NCBI RefSeq assembly: GCF_963082655.1
Contig: NC_081556.1
Coordinates: forward strand, 153,994,559-154,058,558
DNA length: 64,000 nucleotides
DNA from: Stomoxys calcitrans
Lineage: Eukaryota; Arthropoda; Insecta; Diptera; Muscidae
Direction: 5' to 3'
The stretch's first letter is position 1; each line of letters begins with the position of its first letter. The notes under the pieces were generated by a model. The model ran no database searches. It was given only the letters and a program-made list of their open reading frames with translations, and had not been told where the DNA came from. Positions 46,053 through 57,945 of this stretch are shown piece after piece. The translations under genes and the position numbers were made by a program.

Positions 46053-47428
46053 ATTTTTATACCCACCACCGAAGGATGAGGGTATATTCATTTTGTCACT
46101 CCGTTTGCAACACATCGGAATATCCATTTCCGACCCTATAAACTCTTGATCAGCATAAAAATCTAAGACGATCTAGCCATGTCCGTTCGTCTGTCCGTCT
46201 GTATGTTGAAATCACGCTACAGTCTTAAAAAATAGAGATATTGAGCTGAAACTTCACGCAGATTCTTTCTATTGTCCATAAGCAGGTTAAGTTCGAAGAT
46301 GGGCTATATCGGACTATATCTTCATATAGCCCCCATATAGACCGATCCTCCGATTTAGGGTCTTAGGCCCATAAAACCCACATTTATTATCCGATTTTGC
46401 TGAAAATTGGGACAGTGAGTTGTGTTAGACCCTTCGACATTGTTCTTCAATTTGGCCCAGATCGGTCCAGATTTAGATATAGCTGCCATATAGACCGATC
46501 CGCCGATTTAGGGTCTTAAGCCCATAAAAGCCACATTTATTATCCGATTTTGCTGAAATTTGGGACAGTGAGTTAAGTTAAGCCGCTCGACATACTTCTA
46601 CAATATGGCACAGATCGGTCCAGATTTGGATATAGCTGCCAAATAGACCGATCTCCCGGTTTTAGGTTTTGGGGCCATAAAAACCACATTTTTCGTCCGA
46701 TTTCGCCGAAATTTGGGACAGTGAGTTATGTTAGACCCTCCTACAATATTCTGCAATATGACCCACATCGGTCCAGATTTTGATATAGCTGCCATAAAGA
46801 CCGATGTCTCGATTTAACGTTTTGGGCCAATAAAAGGCGCATTTATTGCTCGATTTCGCCGAAATTTGGGGCAGTAAGTTGTGTTAGGACCTTCGACATT
46901 CTTCTTCAATTAAGTCCATATCGGTCCAGATTTTAATATAGCTGCCATATAGACCGATCTCTCGGTTTTAGGTTTTGGGGCCATAAAAGCCACATTTATT
47001 GTCCGATTTTGCTGAAATTTGGGATAGTGAGTTGTGTTAGGCTCTTCGACATCCTTCTTTAATTTGGCCCAGATCGGTTCAGATTTGAATATAGCTGCCA
47101 TGTAAACCGATATCTGGATTTAAAGCATTTATAATCCGATTTCACTGAAATTTGACACAGTAACTTATGTAAGGCGTTTCGACATCTGGTACAGTTCTGT
47201 TTATTTTTAAATATAGCTACATAAAGACCAATATTTTGTTATACACAATTGAACAATGACTTGTACTCATTAGTATTTGGTCCAAATCGGTACATATTTC
47301 GATATAACTGCTATGGGACATAAGGTATGCAATTTTCACCGAATTTTGATGAAAGGTGGTTTGCATATATACCCGAGGTGATGGGTATCCAAAGTTCGGC
47401 CCGGCCGAACTTAACGCCTTTTTACTTG
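46053..47428 (+). mobile_element. DINE-like element, family E, complete
   Basis: Begins TATACCCACCACCGAAGGAT with the CTTGATCAGCATAAAAATCT core and GTCCGTTCGTCTGTCCGTCT. Monomers with CTGCCATATAGACCGATC boxes follow. Ends with the stem-loop AAGTTCGGCC-C-GGCCGAACTT (47392-47412), then AACGCCTTTTTACTTG. Opposite-orientation relative of 6183-7518. Confidence 0.85.
47392..47412 (+). other. Perfect terminal stem-loop of DINE-like element
   Basis: Ten-base arms AAGTTCGGCC and GGCCGAACTT around one C, about 10 bases before the CTTG terminus. Weaker versions lie at 51720-51739 and 38736-38752. Helitron-type elements usually end in such a hairpin. Confidence 0.8.
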
Positions 47429-49079
47429 TTTACTTTTTTAATGTTTTTTTTTTTTTTTTTTTTATTTATCTCCCATAGGATATTCAGTTAATTTTTCAAT
47501 TAATTTTTTTTTTAAGTGCATTTGAGTCCACCCTATTCATTCGCTCACATTTAATGTTTCAACTTTGTTGCCTTGTTGCTTTTTTCGTTGCATGCATTTG
47601 TCTTATTGACGATGTGCTCTGGTCACTACTGCTGTGGTTTGCTCTGGTCCATTTGGGTGATTTTTTTTTCACATATGCAGATTGTTGATTCAGATCATAG
47701 TGGTTGTCCCTAGCACATGATGGCTGCCGCCGTTTCAAGCTCAGCTCACTTTTGAGATGCCGAGAAATGCTTCTTTGGTTTTCACGAAAATTAATTTACC
47801 ATTTAAATATAATTTACACACATTTGAGCTACCGGTGGACATAAAGTAAAAAGAACGAAGGGGTCCAGCTAAATGTTTGCTTACCCGTTCAGCCACAAAT
47901 GAGCTGATGATTCGTTTGTTTGTTCATTCGGATGTTTAAAGTATCATAACTAGACTTTGGTGTTCCTCTGTGTGTGTATGTGTGTTGGGGTATGTATCTA
48001 TGCTATGCTTACCGCCAATCGTACGTCCATATTACGGCTGGCATAGCCTAGTCTGGGAATACCTTACCTTACCTCACCCTACTTTAACAATATTGCCAAT
48101 TTGCATATAGATTGGATGTGGACAGAATGATTGGCATGTCATGGAATTCACTTCAGCAAGTAGAAGTAGAATATTAAGTTGGGGTTCAGAGGTCTATTCA
48201 TTAATAATGCTACATCTTCTCGCAAAGTAATAGGAAGTAGAATTTATTATTAATTAACCAAAGAGGTGATTCATTTCAATGTAATTTATGTAAATACATA
48301 TGACATATGAATCGACCTTGTAGATTGTTTTACAGACAAAACAAAAGGAATAAAAAACAAATTATGTAATGCACTTTTCCATGCTGAAATAGTTAGTAAA
48401 TGGCAGTTAAATAAGGGAAAGGAAGAAGACTGCAAGTGGTTTAAGTGTCATTGGTATTCTCCGATGTGCTTGCGAAGTTGTCAGGATTTTCTTTAGATTA
48501 CAATTATCAAGACTGGACTCTGGGTCCATTCAACTAATCCCCTTTTGGAGAAAGGCTATGGGACTGCAATACCAAACTTTTAGCCATCGATTGGTAGAAC
48601 GAACAATTCATTAGATGAAGCTGATGACATTAAGAAATGGTATTTTATGGTTTCAACAAAGTTAACTAGGAAACACTTTAATGGGCCAAAGCCGCAAGAG
48701 TACCACTAGAATATAACGATGATTTCAATGCCTATCATGCAAAGCATGTCCAAAATTTTACAAATCCGACCACAAATGAAGATTTCATATGCCGAACAAA
48801 TTTTCGAAATGCACAGGGGACCAACTTTAGTCGCTTTTCATGAGACACCATGACCAGCCTTAGCTCTTAAATTTAAAATTTCAAAGAACCCGTTCTCAAA
48901 TGGTAGATTTTTTTACTGGTTTTTCGATTCTATCCCCCTTCACGTCGGGACATGATCGAAAATAATGCTGATGTTAAAGAATTTGGACTTTATGCAGATA
49001 GTGATTAGCCTTTCATCCACCGGAGACAAGGGTTTTTAGTCTACGACTAACCAAAAATACACATTTTTAAATTCCTTTT
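47429..49079. other. Unique intron-like sequence
   Basis: T-run at about 47446-47463, otherwise no feature recognised. Confidence 0.5.
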
Positions 49080-49226
49080 ACAAGCATAAGCTCAATGTCG
49101 AGTCCGGACGGCTTGCCGCAGAGTAACACCACTGAGTGGTTAAGTTTACACGGCTGATTAGCTAAGCTGAATACCTCATAAGGGTAGCAAGCACTAGGAG
49201 GGGATAACCATCGCTGACAATTTTTA
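49080..49226 (-). mobile_element. SINE fragment, diverged
   Basis: AAGCATAAGCTCAATGTCGA, GCTTGCCGCAGAG and AGCACTAGGAGGGGATAACC match the SINE body; it ends at a DINE-like element. Confidence 0.65.
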
Positions 49227-49650
49227 TACCCAAGCCCATAAGATGGGGTATACCAGTCATTCCGTTTGTAACACCTTGCAATATTGATCTGCGACCCCAT
49301 AAAGTATACATATTCTTGATCGTCTCGATTTTCTGAGTCTATCTAGCCGTGTCCGTTCGTCTGTCTGTCGAAATCACGATAGAGGTCGAACGCGTAAAGC
49401 TAGCCACTTTAAATTTTGCACAGATACTTCTCATTGATGTAGGTCGTTGGGGATTGCAAATGGGCCCTATCGGTTCAGATTCAGATATAGCTCCCATATA
49501 AACCGATCTCCCAATTTGACTTCTTGAGCCCCTGAAAGTCGCAATTTTATCCAATTTGGCTGAAATTTTAAAAGTGGTTTTCCTTTATGACTTTCAACAA
49601 CTGTGTCAAACGGTGCAAATCGGTCTATAACCTGATATAGCTCCCATCAG
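49227..49650 (+). mobile_element. DINE-like element, truncated
   Basis: TATACCCAAGCCCATAAGAT end, CATATTCTTGATCGTC core, GTCCGTTCGTCTGTCTGTCG and under two monomers. The 3' hairpin end is missing. Confidence 0.77.
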
Positions 49651-49751
49651 GGAGGTAGCCAGGATTTTATTTTTTTTGGGGGGAGAGGTTTGCACCCCAC
49701 TTTTTTTCAAAATCGAAAATTGCCAAAATTCTTGTTACTATGTTATTGGTA
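49651..49751. other. Spacer with T- and G-runs
   Basis: TTTTTTTTGGGGGGAG and CCCCACTTTTTTT only; unassigned. Confidence 0.4.
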
Positions 49752-51756
49752 AAAATATCTCCCTATCCACCATCGTAAGATAGGGGGTATATTAATTTAG
49801 TCATTCCGTTTACAACACATCGAAATATCAAATTCCGACCCTACAAAGTATATATTTCGGATCGTCGTAAAACTCTAAGACGATTTAACAATGTCCGTGT
49901 GTCTGTCCATCTATCCGTCTGTCCGTCCGTCTGTTCTAATGCTCTCTACAGGCTTCAAAAATTGAGATATTGAGCTATGATTTGGCACAGATACGTCTTT
50001 TTGATGCACGCTGGTTAAGTTCTTGAACGGGCCAAGTCGGACCATATTTGGATATAGCTGCTATATAGACTGATTTTCCGATAAAGGGTCTAATGCCCAT
50101 AAAAACTTTATTTTTCATCCGATTTTATCCGATTTTGCTGAAATTTGAAACAGTGATCAGCTTAAGGCTTCCCGACAACTGACCCAAATATGGTTCAGAT
50201 CGGATAATATTTACATATAGCTGCCATATAGACCGATCTCCCGATAAAGGGTCTGAAGCCCATATAAGCTTTATTTATTACCCGATTTCGCTGAAATTGG
50301 AAACAATTGGTTATTTAAAGTCTCCCGACATCTGACTTAAGTATGGTTCAGATCGGACTATGTTTAGATATAGCTGCCATATAGACCGATCTCCCGATAA
50401 AGGGTCCGAAGACCATAAAAGCTGTAATTATTGCCCAATTTCGCTAAAATTGGAAACAGGTGGTTATTAAAAGCCTCCCGACATCTTACCTAAGGATAGT
50501 TCAGATCGGACTATATTTAGATATAGCTGCCATATAGACCGATCTCCCGATAAAGGGTCTGAATAAATAAATAAATAAAAGCTTTATTTATTGCCCGATT
50601 TAGCTGAAATTTAAAACAGTGAGTTATTTCAGGCCTCTCAACTTCGAGCCTAACTATGGTTCAGATCGGACTATATTTAGATATAGCTGCCATATAGACC
50701 GATCTCCCGATAAAGGGTTCGAAGGCCATAAAAGCTTTATTTTTTAACCGATTTCACTGAAATTTTAAACAGTTAGAAGCTTCAGGCCTCTCAACTTCGA
50801 ACCTAAATATGGCTCAGATCGGACTATATTCAGATATAGCTGTCATATAGGCCGATCTGCCGATAAAGGGTCTGAAGGCCATAAAATCTGTAATTATTAC
50901 CCAATTTTGCTGAAATTGGAAACAGTTGGATATTTAAAGCCTCCCGACATCTGACCTAAGGCTGGGTCAGATCGGACTATATTTAGATATAGCTACCATA
51001 TAGACCGATCTGCCGATAGAGGGTCTGAAGCCCATAAAAGCTTTATTTTTTATCGGATTTACCTGAAATTTAAAACAGTGAGTGGTTTTAGGCCTACCAA
51101 TATCTGACTTAAATATGGTTCAGATCCAACTATATTTAGATATAGCTGTCATATAAACCGATCTGCAGATAAAGAGTCTGATGCCCATAAATTCTGTAAT
51201 TATTACCCAATTGCGCTGAAATTTGAAACAGTTGGTTATTTAAGGCCTCCCGACATCTGACCTAAGTATGGTTCAGATCGGACTATATTTAGATATAGCT
51301 ACCATATAGGCCGATCTGCCGATAGAGGGTCTGAAGCCCATAAAAGCTTTATTTTTTAACGGATTTCGTTGAAATTTTAAGCTGTGAGTAGTTTTAGGCC
51401 TCCTAATATAGGACCGAAATATGGTTCAGATCGGACTATATTTAGATATAGCTGTGATATAGACCGATCTCCGGATAAATGGTCTGAAGCCCATAAAAGC
51501 TTTATTTATTACGCGATTTCGCTGAAATTTGGAATAGTGTGCAGGTTTAAGCCTCCTAACATAGGACCCAAATATTCTACAAATCGGACTATATTTAGAT
51601 ATAGCTGTCATATAGACCGATCTCCCGATAAAGGGTCTAAAGCCCATAAAAGTGTTCCAATTTTCATAGGATTGTGACGAAAGGGGGTTTACATATACAC
51701 CCGAGTTGATGGGTATCCAAAGTTCGGCCCAACCGAAATTAAAGCCTTTTTACTTG
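49752..51756 (+). mobile_element. DINE-like element, family E, long copy
   Basis: Starts near CCCTATCCACCATCGTAAGA, then TAGGGGGTATA, the TCGGATCGTCGTAAAACTCT core and GTCTGTCCGTCCGTCTG. About ten monomers follow; GATCTCCCGATAAAGGGTC boxes at 50235, 50388, 50541 and 50701 give 153-160 bp spacing. Ends TATCCAAAGTTCGGCCCAAC and CTTTTTACTTG. Longest member in the window. Confidence 0.85.
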
Positions 51757-54700
51757 TTTTTATTTCATTATTTATTAATTTATTTTTTTATTTATTCAAT
51801 TGAGTCTTTATATACTTTTTTTTTTGTTCATTAATATTTTTTATTCACACGAATTTTTCTCTTACCCTTTGGCCACTTTGGATTTTTTGCTTTTTTTTTT
51901 GCTGTCTTTTGTAAAAATCCTTTTATTGTCTTGGAGTTATCTCAGTTTGGTGCGTGTTACCAATCAGTCTGGCGGCAACCACACATCTTTGCACTACTGT
52001 AGCACACACGTCCGGTGCTAGGTAGAGCGCGGTGATGTCGCCTTATAAGCCTCTAAAACGCCATCACATTCGCATTCGCATTCACATCAATGCAATGCCA
52101 TTCAGGTGTTATCTCCAATAAAATGCCACTTCGTCTGTTCGTTGGGGGCTCTGGCCACCACAAAAACTTTCCGCCACAGATTTCAAGCTCATCTTGGCCT
52201 GGGCCATAGTGCCGAATGTAAGTGCATCATAAATGTAACGATTTTATGCATTTATACTTAACTTTTAGCTTAAAAGCATACATACATAAATTCAATGGAT
52301 TTATAGATTTTTACATTACAATGACTTTTATCTGTGGTTGTGGTTGTGCTGGTGGTGGTGGTGGCAATGGAGATGGAGATGTCGGTGCAGAGGTTTGGGG
52401 ACAACGGATATGAAAATCGTCTTGCGGCATGATAAACAGAATCTTGTTGATATTTAAAAACGGACCGCAGACCATGGCTTTTGTGGCTGATTTAAAGGGG
52501 TCTGCCTCCAAGCAGGCAAGGATAGGGGGAAAACTCACGATTTGATTATAACACAAAAAGAAAAAGCTGAAACGTTTTTCAGCTTTTAATATTAAGTTGT
52601 TAAGATCGATATTATTATAACAGCAGTAACAGCAACACCAACAAAAGTAGCTAAAAAAGATACTGAGTGGCCGCAACACTACTTAATGTAAGGCAGGCCA
52701 CGCCAAAGCACCACCGTGCAACCAAATGTGGCAACAGAAGACGAAGCCAAACAGGGCGGAAAAAAAACACCGTTGAGTTAAAAATCAACTGAAATTGCGT
52801 GCATTTAACGCATTGAAATTGTGGCTACAAAAAATAATGATAAACGAGCAAGTTTTGTAGTAAGCCGTCCGTCCGTCCGTCCATTCGTCTGTGCGTCCTT
52901 CCCTGCCTTCACTAAGTGAGAACTGTTTTTTCTCAACATTTTTCGTTAAAGAAACGAATCAATTTACAATTAATTGCAATTGCGGTTATAATTTTTTTCT
53001 GTTTTTTTTTTTTGGGGGGACTACATCTCTTCAAAGAGAAATTCAAGTGCGGCTTGGAAACGAGGCAACCGAACTGCCGCTGCTGATAACTGTTTTTGAA
53101 CACCTTTACTAATTGTTGGCCATTTAGGCGGGGTGTTGCTGCTGCAGCCAATCCAAAGTGTTGTTCAAATACATCAGCGAGGCCAGCAGCAACAAAAAAA
53201 TAAAAAAAGAAAAGAAATGGCCTAAATAAATGGCATATTTTAAACTGACATAGCACTTCGCAGAAGGCAGCTATGAAGCAAAAAAAATTTCATTTATTTC
53301 CCGTTGGACAGTTTCTTAGGAAAATTTCTTTATTTGTTCAACAATCATTTTAATAATTTGGCATTATTATTCTTTGTTGTTGTTGCTGCTGTCAATGTTA
53401 TTGTTTTTGTTGTTGCAACTTTCTGCTGATACAAGCACAGTTGGTTGTCTATATATTTTTTTTTAGTTTTTTGGTTTTTGTCCATTTGTCCACTATAAAA
53501 AAACCCCAAATGAGAAGATAGTAAAAAATGTTTAAATTTTGGTTCGTTTGTTCAGTCACTTTAGAGCACACAATACAGCATGCTGATTCTGGTGTTCTTT
53601 TGTTCATTTGGCCATTCCTAGAGTTTAGGTCATGCTGTTTGCCAAATTGTTTTCTGCATTGCATCAGATAACACAAATGCAGATATTTTGCCTAGAACTG
53701 CATTATATTCAAAGCTTTTGTGGTAGTTTTTTTTTTCTTCATCATCATGGGGACACTTGTGCGAAAGACAAAAGCAAGTTGAGGTCAAAAGTGGAGTAAG
53801 GATGAAGGAAGCTCATATTCAAAGCAATTGATTGGAGGGCTTTCTCAAGTCATTACCAGTCTCTGGCAGTTTGTCTGAGCAAAATATACCCCCTTGTATT
53901 TACTTTTCATATCCTCAAAGTACCAACTTACCACTCTTTTCACATTTTGACATTAGTTCCCCTAATTCATTACGGAGCTTAAGTTCGATATAATCCCTTC
54001 TTAATTTGACATAGTCCTGCCCTAGCAAAGGACCTGGCCATAAACTCAGACCCTTCCTATTGCAAGTACTCACATAATTGTAAAAAATAATTTCCCTGCT
54101 ATATTTTTGTCCATGGCTATATTTGACTTATTGCCTGCCCCGGCAACATATAATGAAAAAGTCTTATTATGCTCTTAGCTTTGCTTCTTTAGAGGCATTA
54201 CAACCATTTACTTTGTCATGGTGTGGCAAAGGGATTGCCTTATTGCCAACATATAAATCAAAGTGTAATCAAAGGTAATCATTGCCTTAACTTCCACTGG
54301 CATAGCCTAAAGTCATAGCCAGGGTAGAGTTTACCACCACCAAAACGTCGAATTGTGCTAAACTTTAGCTTCTTTACAGGGCTTCCGTATGAATCGTGCA
54401 GTTGGGCATGCCATATTGCAATACTCCTAAAAGCTATGCAATTGAGCTAGGCCCGAGGCAAAACCACCCAAATTGTTTGTTCTAGCCAGTGATGGATGCT
54501 GCCTTAGATAAAAATTTTAGTCTAAAACAGTGTTGCCAATGTAAAAAATATTTTAAAATTTGAAATGTAAATCTGTAGAAGAAACTTTTCCAATTTTTTA
54601 AAAAAAATTTTAGACGAAAAAAATGTTTACAGCGAATTTTAACGAACAACGATCTTTGAATAAAAATACTGACAAAACATAATTTTTATGGTTTTTTTTT

Positions 54701-54842
54701 GAAATTGTTCAAATGTTTTTTCCAATGTTGTCTAGAATTTTTATTTTATGGACAATTTCGAAGAAATTTTTGAGCTCGTTAGACTGCGCCTTGCTTTACG
54801 GTATAAGGAAGAAAATTTTCCTTTGAATATTTATATTAAACT
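51757..54842. other. Unique intron-like sequence, longest repeat-poor block
   Basis: Simple stretches only: GGTGGT near 52350, GTCCGTCCGTCC near 52865, T-runs, and degenerate AAATTTT repeat from about 54540. No conserved coding frame seen. Confidence 0.5.
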
Positions 54843-55599
54843 AAAGGGTGAATTTTTAGCTATTATGCTTTCGGCTTAAACAGCTCACACACGTTTAGTG
54901 TTTTGTTTCACAGTCAAACATTTTCAGTTTGATCTATAATTTAACCATAAATCGTCTTACAAACGAACAACGCTTGCAGTATATTGAATTTTATTATCAA
55001 AATGCATGCTCTGTTAAATAAAATTCATCGCGCGCTTATTCCCTTTTAGGTACAAAGTTCATTTTTAGCTCAATGGATATGTAAATAAGCAGAATTGACA
55101 ATTTCAGCCAGAAGCATTGCAAGAGCTACCAATGCATCCAGAAAAAGTCACAGTTTGGTGCGGTTTGTAGGCTGGTGGCATCATTGGACCGTACTTCTTT
55201 AAAGATGATGCGATTCGTAACGTAACTTTGAATGATGAGCGCTATCGTGAGATGATATCCAACTTTTTTTTTGCCCGAAATGCAAGTGCTTGACTTGCAC
55301 AACATGTGGTTTCAACAAAACGGTGCCACATAGCACGCGTAGCAATGGAGTTATTGAGAGGCGAGTTCGGGGAACATTTTATTTTACGTTCGGGACCGGT
55401 CAATTGTCCTCCTAAATCGTGCGATTTAACGCCTTTAGACAATTTTTGTGGGGCTATGTCAAAGCTCATGACTTCAATTGACGTATTGGAAGACAACATT
55501 GAAGCATTTATTCGTGAGATACCGGCCGAAATATTTAAAAGAGTATGCCAAAATTGGACTTAGAATGCATGAAATAATCTCCAAACATTAAATTATATG
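54843..55599 (+). mobile_element. Tc1/mariner relic, internally deleted
   Basis: Left end AAAGGGTGAATTTTTAGC matches the inverted repeat at 15625. Transposase pieces are listed separately. The right end is lost to the SINE at 55600. Confidence 0.78.
54949..55563 (+). pseudogene. Mariner-type transposase relic
   Basis: Reads NRLTNEQRLQYIEFYYQNAC and then, with a stop and frame changes, LNGYVNKQN, PEALQELPMHPEKVTVWCG, GGIIGPYFFKDDA and NGAT..ARVAMELLRGEFGEHF. PPKSCDLTPLD and FIREIPAEIFKRVCQNWT follow. The second catalytic Asp is Asn here (QQN-GA). The third Asp region (DLTPLD) is kept. It has the same short join between the N-terminal segment and the NGYVNKQN region as the copy at 15660. Inactive. 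Confidence 0.78.
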
Positions 55600-55879
55600 G
55601 CAACCGTAGTGCAGAGGTCAGCATGTCCGCCTATGATGCTGAACGCCTGGGTTCGAATCTCGGCGAGACCATCAGACCATCAGCGGTGGTTTTTTCCTCC
55701 TATGCCATGTAATACTTCTCTCCAAAGAGGTGTCGCACTGCGGCACGCCGTTCGGACTCGGCTATAAAAAGGAGGCTCCTTATCATTGAGCTTAAACTTG
55801 GACCGGACTGCACTCATTGATATCTGAGAAGTTTGCCCCTGTTCCTTAATGGAATATTCATGGGCAAAATTTGCATTTT
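55600..55879 (+). mobile_element. SINE, near full length with small internal deletion
   Basis: A-box CGTAGTGCAGAGGTCAGCAT, B-box GGTTCGAATCTC. The body lacks the AATGCTGGCAACATTTGTGA block after TTTTTTCCTCC. Complete tail to TTTGCATTTTGC. Confidence 0.87.
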
Positions 55880-55977
55880 GCTATAAAGATTTCATGCATT
55901 TGTCAGAATCTTATGTGTTTTTTTAACTTTCCTATAGCTCTTAAAAAATCACTCTTTATCTTCGAACTTGCGTCTGT

Positions 55978-57945
55978 TACTCTACTCTACTCTACTCTAC
56001 TCTACTCTACTTTACTCTACTCTACTCTACTCTACTCTACTCTACTCTACTCTACTCTACTCTACTCTACTCTACTCTACTCTACTCTACTCTACTCTAC
56101 TCTACTCTACTCTACTCTACTCTACTCTACTCTACTCTACTCTACTCTACTCTACTCTACTCTACTCTACTCTACTCTACTCTACTCTACTCTACTCTAC
56201 TCTACTCTACTCTACTCTACTCTACTCTACTCTACTCTACTCTACTCTACTCTACTCTACTCTACTCTACTCTACTCTACTCTACTCTACTCTACTCTAC
56301 TCTACTCTACTCTACTCTACTCTACTCTACTCTACTCTACTCTACTCTACTCTACTCTACTCTACTCTACTCTACTCTACTCTACTCTACTCTACTCTAC
56401 TCTACTCTACTCTACTCTACTCTACTCTACTCTACTCTACTCTACTCTACTCTACTCTACTCTACTCTACTCTACTCTACTCTACTCTACTCTACTCTAC
56501 TCTACTCTACTCTACTCTACTCTACTCTACTCTACTCTACTCTACTCTACTCTACTCTACTCTACTCTACTCTACTCTACTCTACTCTACTCTACTCTAC
56601 TCTACTCTACTCTACTCTACTCTACTCTACTCTACTCTACTCTACTCTACTCTACTCTACTCTACTCTACTCTACTCTACTCTACTCTACTCTACTCTAC
56701 TCTACTCTACTCTACTCTACTCTACTCTACTCTACTCTACTCTACTCTACTCTACTCTACTCTACTCTACTCTACTCTACTCTACTCTACTCTACTCTAC
56801 TCTACTCTACTCTACTCTACTCTACTCTACTCTACTCTACTCTACTCTACTCTACTCTACTCTACTCTACTCTACTCTACTCTACTCTACTCTACTCTAC
56901 TCTACTCTACTCTACTCTACTCTACTCTACTCTACTCTACTCTACTCTACTCTACTCTACTCTACTCTACTCTACTCTACTCTACTCTACTCTACTCTAC
57001 TCTACTCTACTCTACTCTACTCTACTCTACTCTACTCTACTCTACTCTACTCTACTCTACTCTACTCTACTCTACTCTACTCTACTCTACTCTACTCTAC
57101 TCTACTCTACTCTACTCTACTCTACTCTACTCTACTCTACTCTACTCTACTCTACTCTACTCTACTCTACTCTACTCTACTCTACTCTACTCTACTCTAC
57201 TCTACTCTACTCTACTCTACTCTACTCTACTCTACTCTACTCTACTCTACTCTACTCTACTCTACTCTACTCTACTCTACTCTACTCTACTCTACTCTAC
57301 TCTACTCTACTCTACTCTACTCTACTCTACTCTACTCTACTCTACTCTACTCTACTCTACTCTACTCTACTCTACTCTACTCTACTCTACTCTACTCTAC
57401 TCTACTCTACTCTACTCTACTCTACTCTACTCTACTCTACTCTACTCTACTCTACTCTACTCTACTCTACTCTACTCTACTCTACTCTACTCTACTCTAC
57501 TCTACTCTACTCTACTCTACTCTACTCTACTCTACTCTACTCTACTCTACTCTACTCTACTCTACTCTACTCTACTCTACTCTACTCTACTCTACTCTAC
57601 TCTACTCTACTCTACTCTACTCTACTCTACTCTACTCTACTCTACTCTACTCTACTCTACTCTACTCTACTCTACTCTACTCTACTCTACTCTACTCTAC
57701 TCTACTCTACTCTACTCTACTCTACTCTACTCTACTCTACTCTACTCTACTCTACTCTACTCTACTCTACTCTACTCTACTCTACTCTACTCTACTCTAC
57801 TCTACTCTACTCTACTCTACTCTACTCTACTCTACTCTACTCTACTCTACTCTGCTCTACTCTACTCTACTCTACTCTACTCTACTCTACTCTACTCTAC
57901 TCTACTCTACTCTACTCTACTCTACTCTACTCTACTCTACTCTAC
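55978..57945 (+). repeat. (TCTAC)n satellite, ~1.97 kb
   Basis: About 393 units of a pentanucleotide with only two substitutions visible: C to T at 56012 and A to G at 57854. All three + frames are stop-free because five is not a multiple of three, giving a spurious 711-codon frame of repeated LLYST. The minus strand has a TAG every 15 bases per frame. The right edge passes directly into Helitron-like sequence. Array length in an assembly is often unreliable. Confidence 0.97.

Noticed and set aside
47690..47720. Host exon candidates in the unique blocks
   Set aside because: Short frames in these blocks lack paired splice sites and show no recognisable domains; CAG/CAA-rich stretches are common in fly introns.
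48060..48080. CTTACCTTACCT as a minus-strand splice donor or ratchet site
   Set aside because: There is no pyrimidine tract plus AG at the right place on the minus strand.
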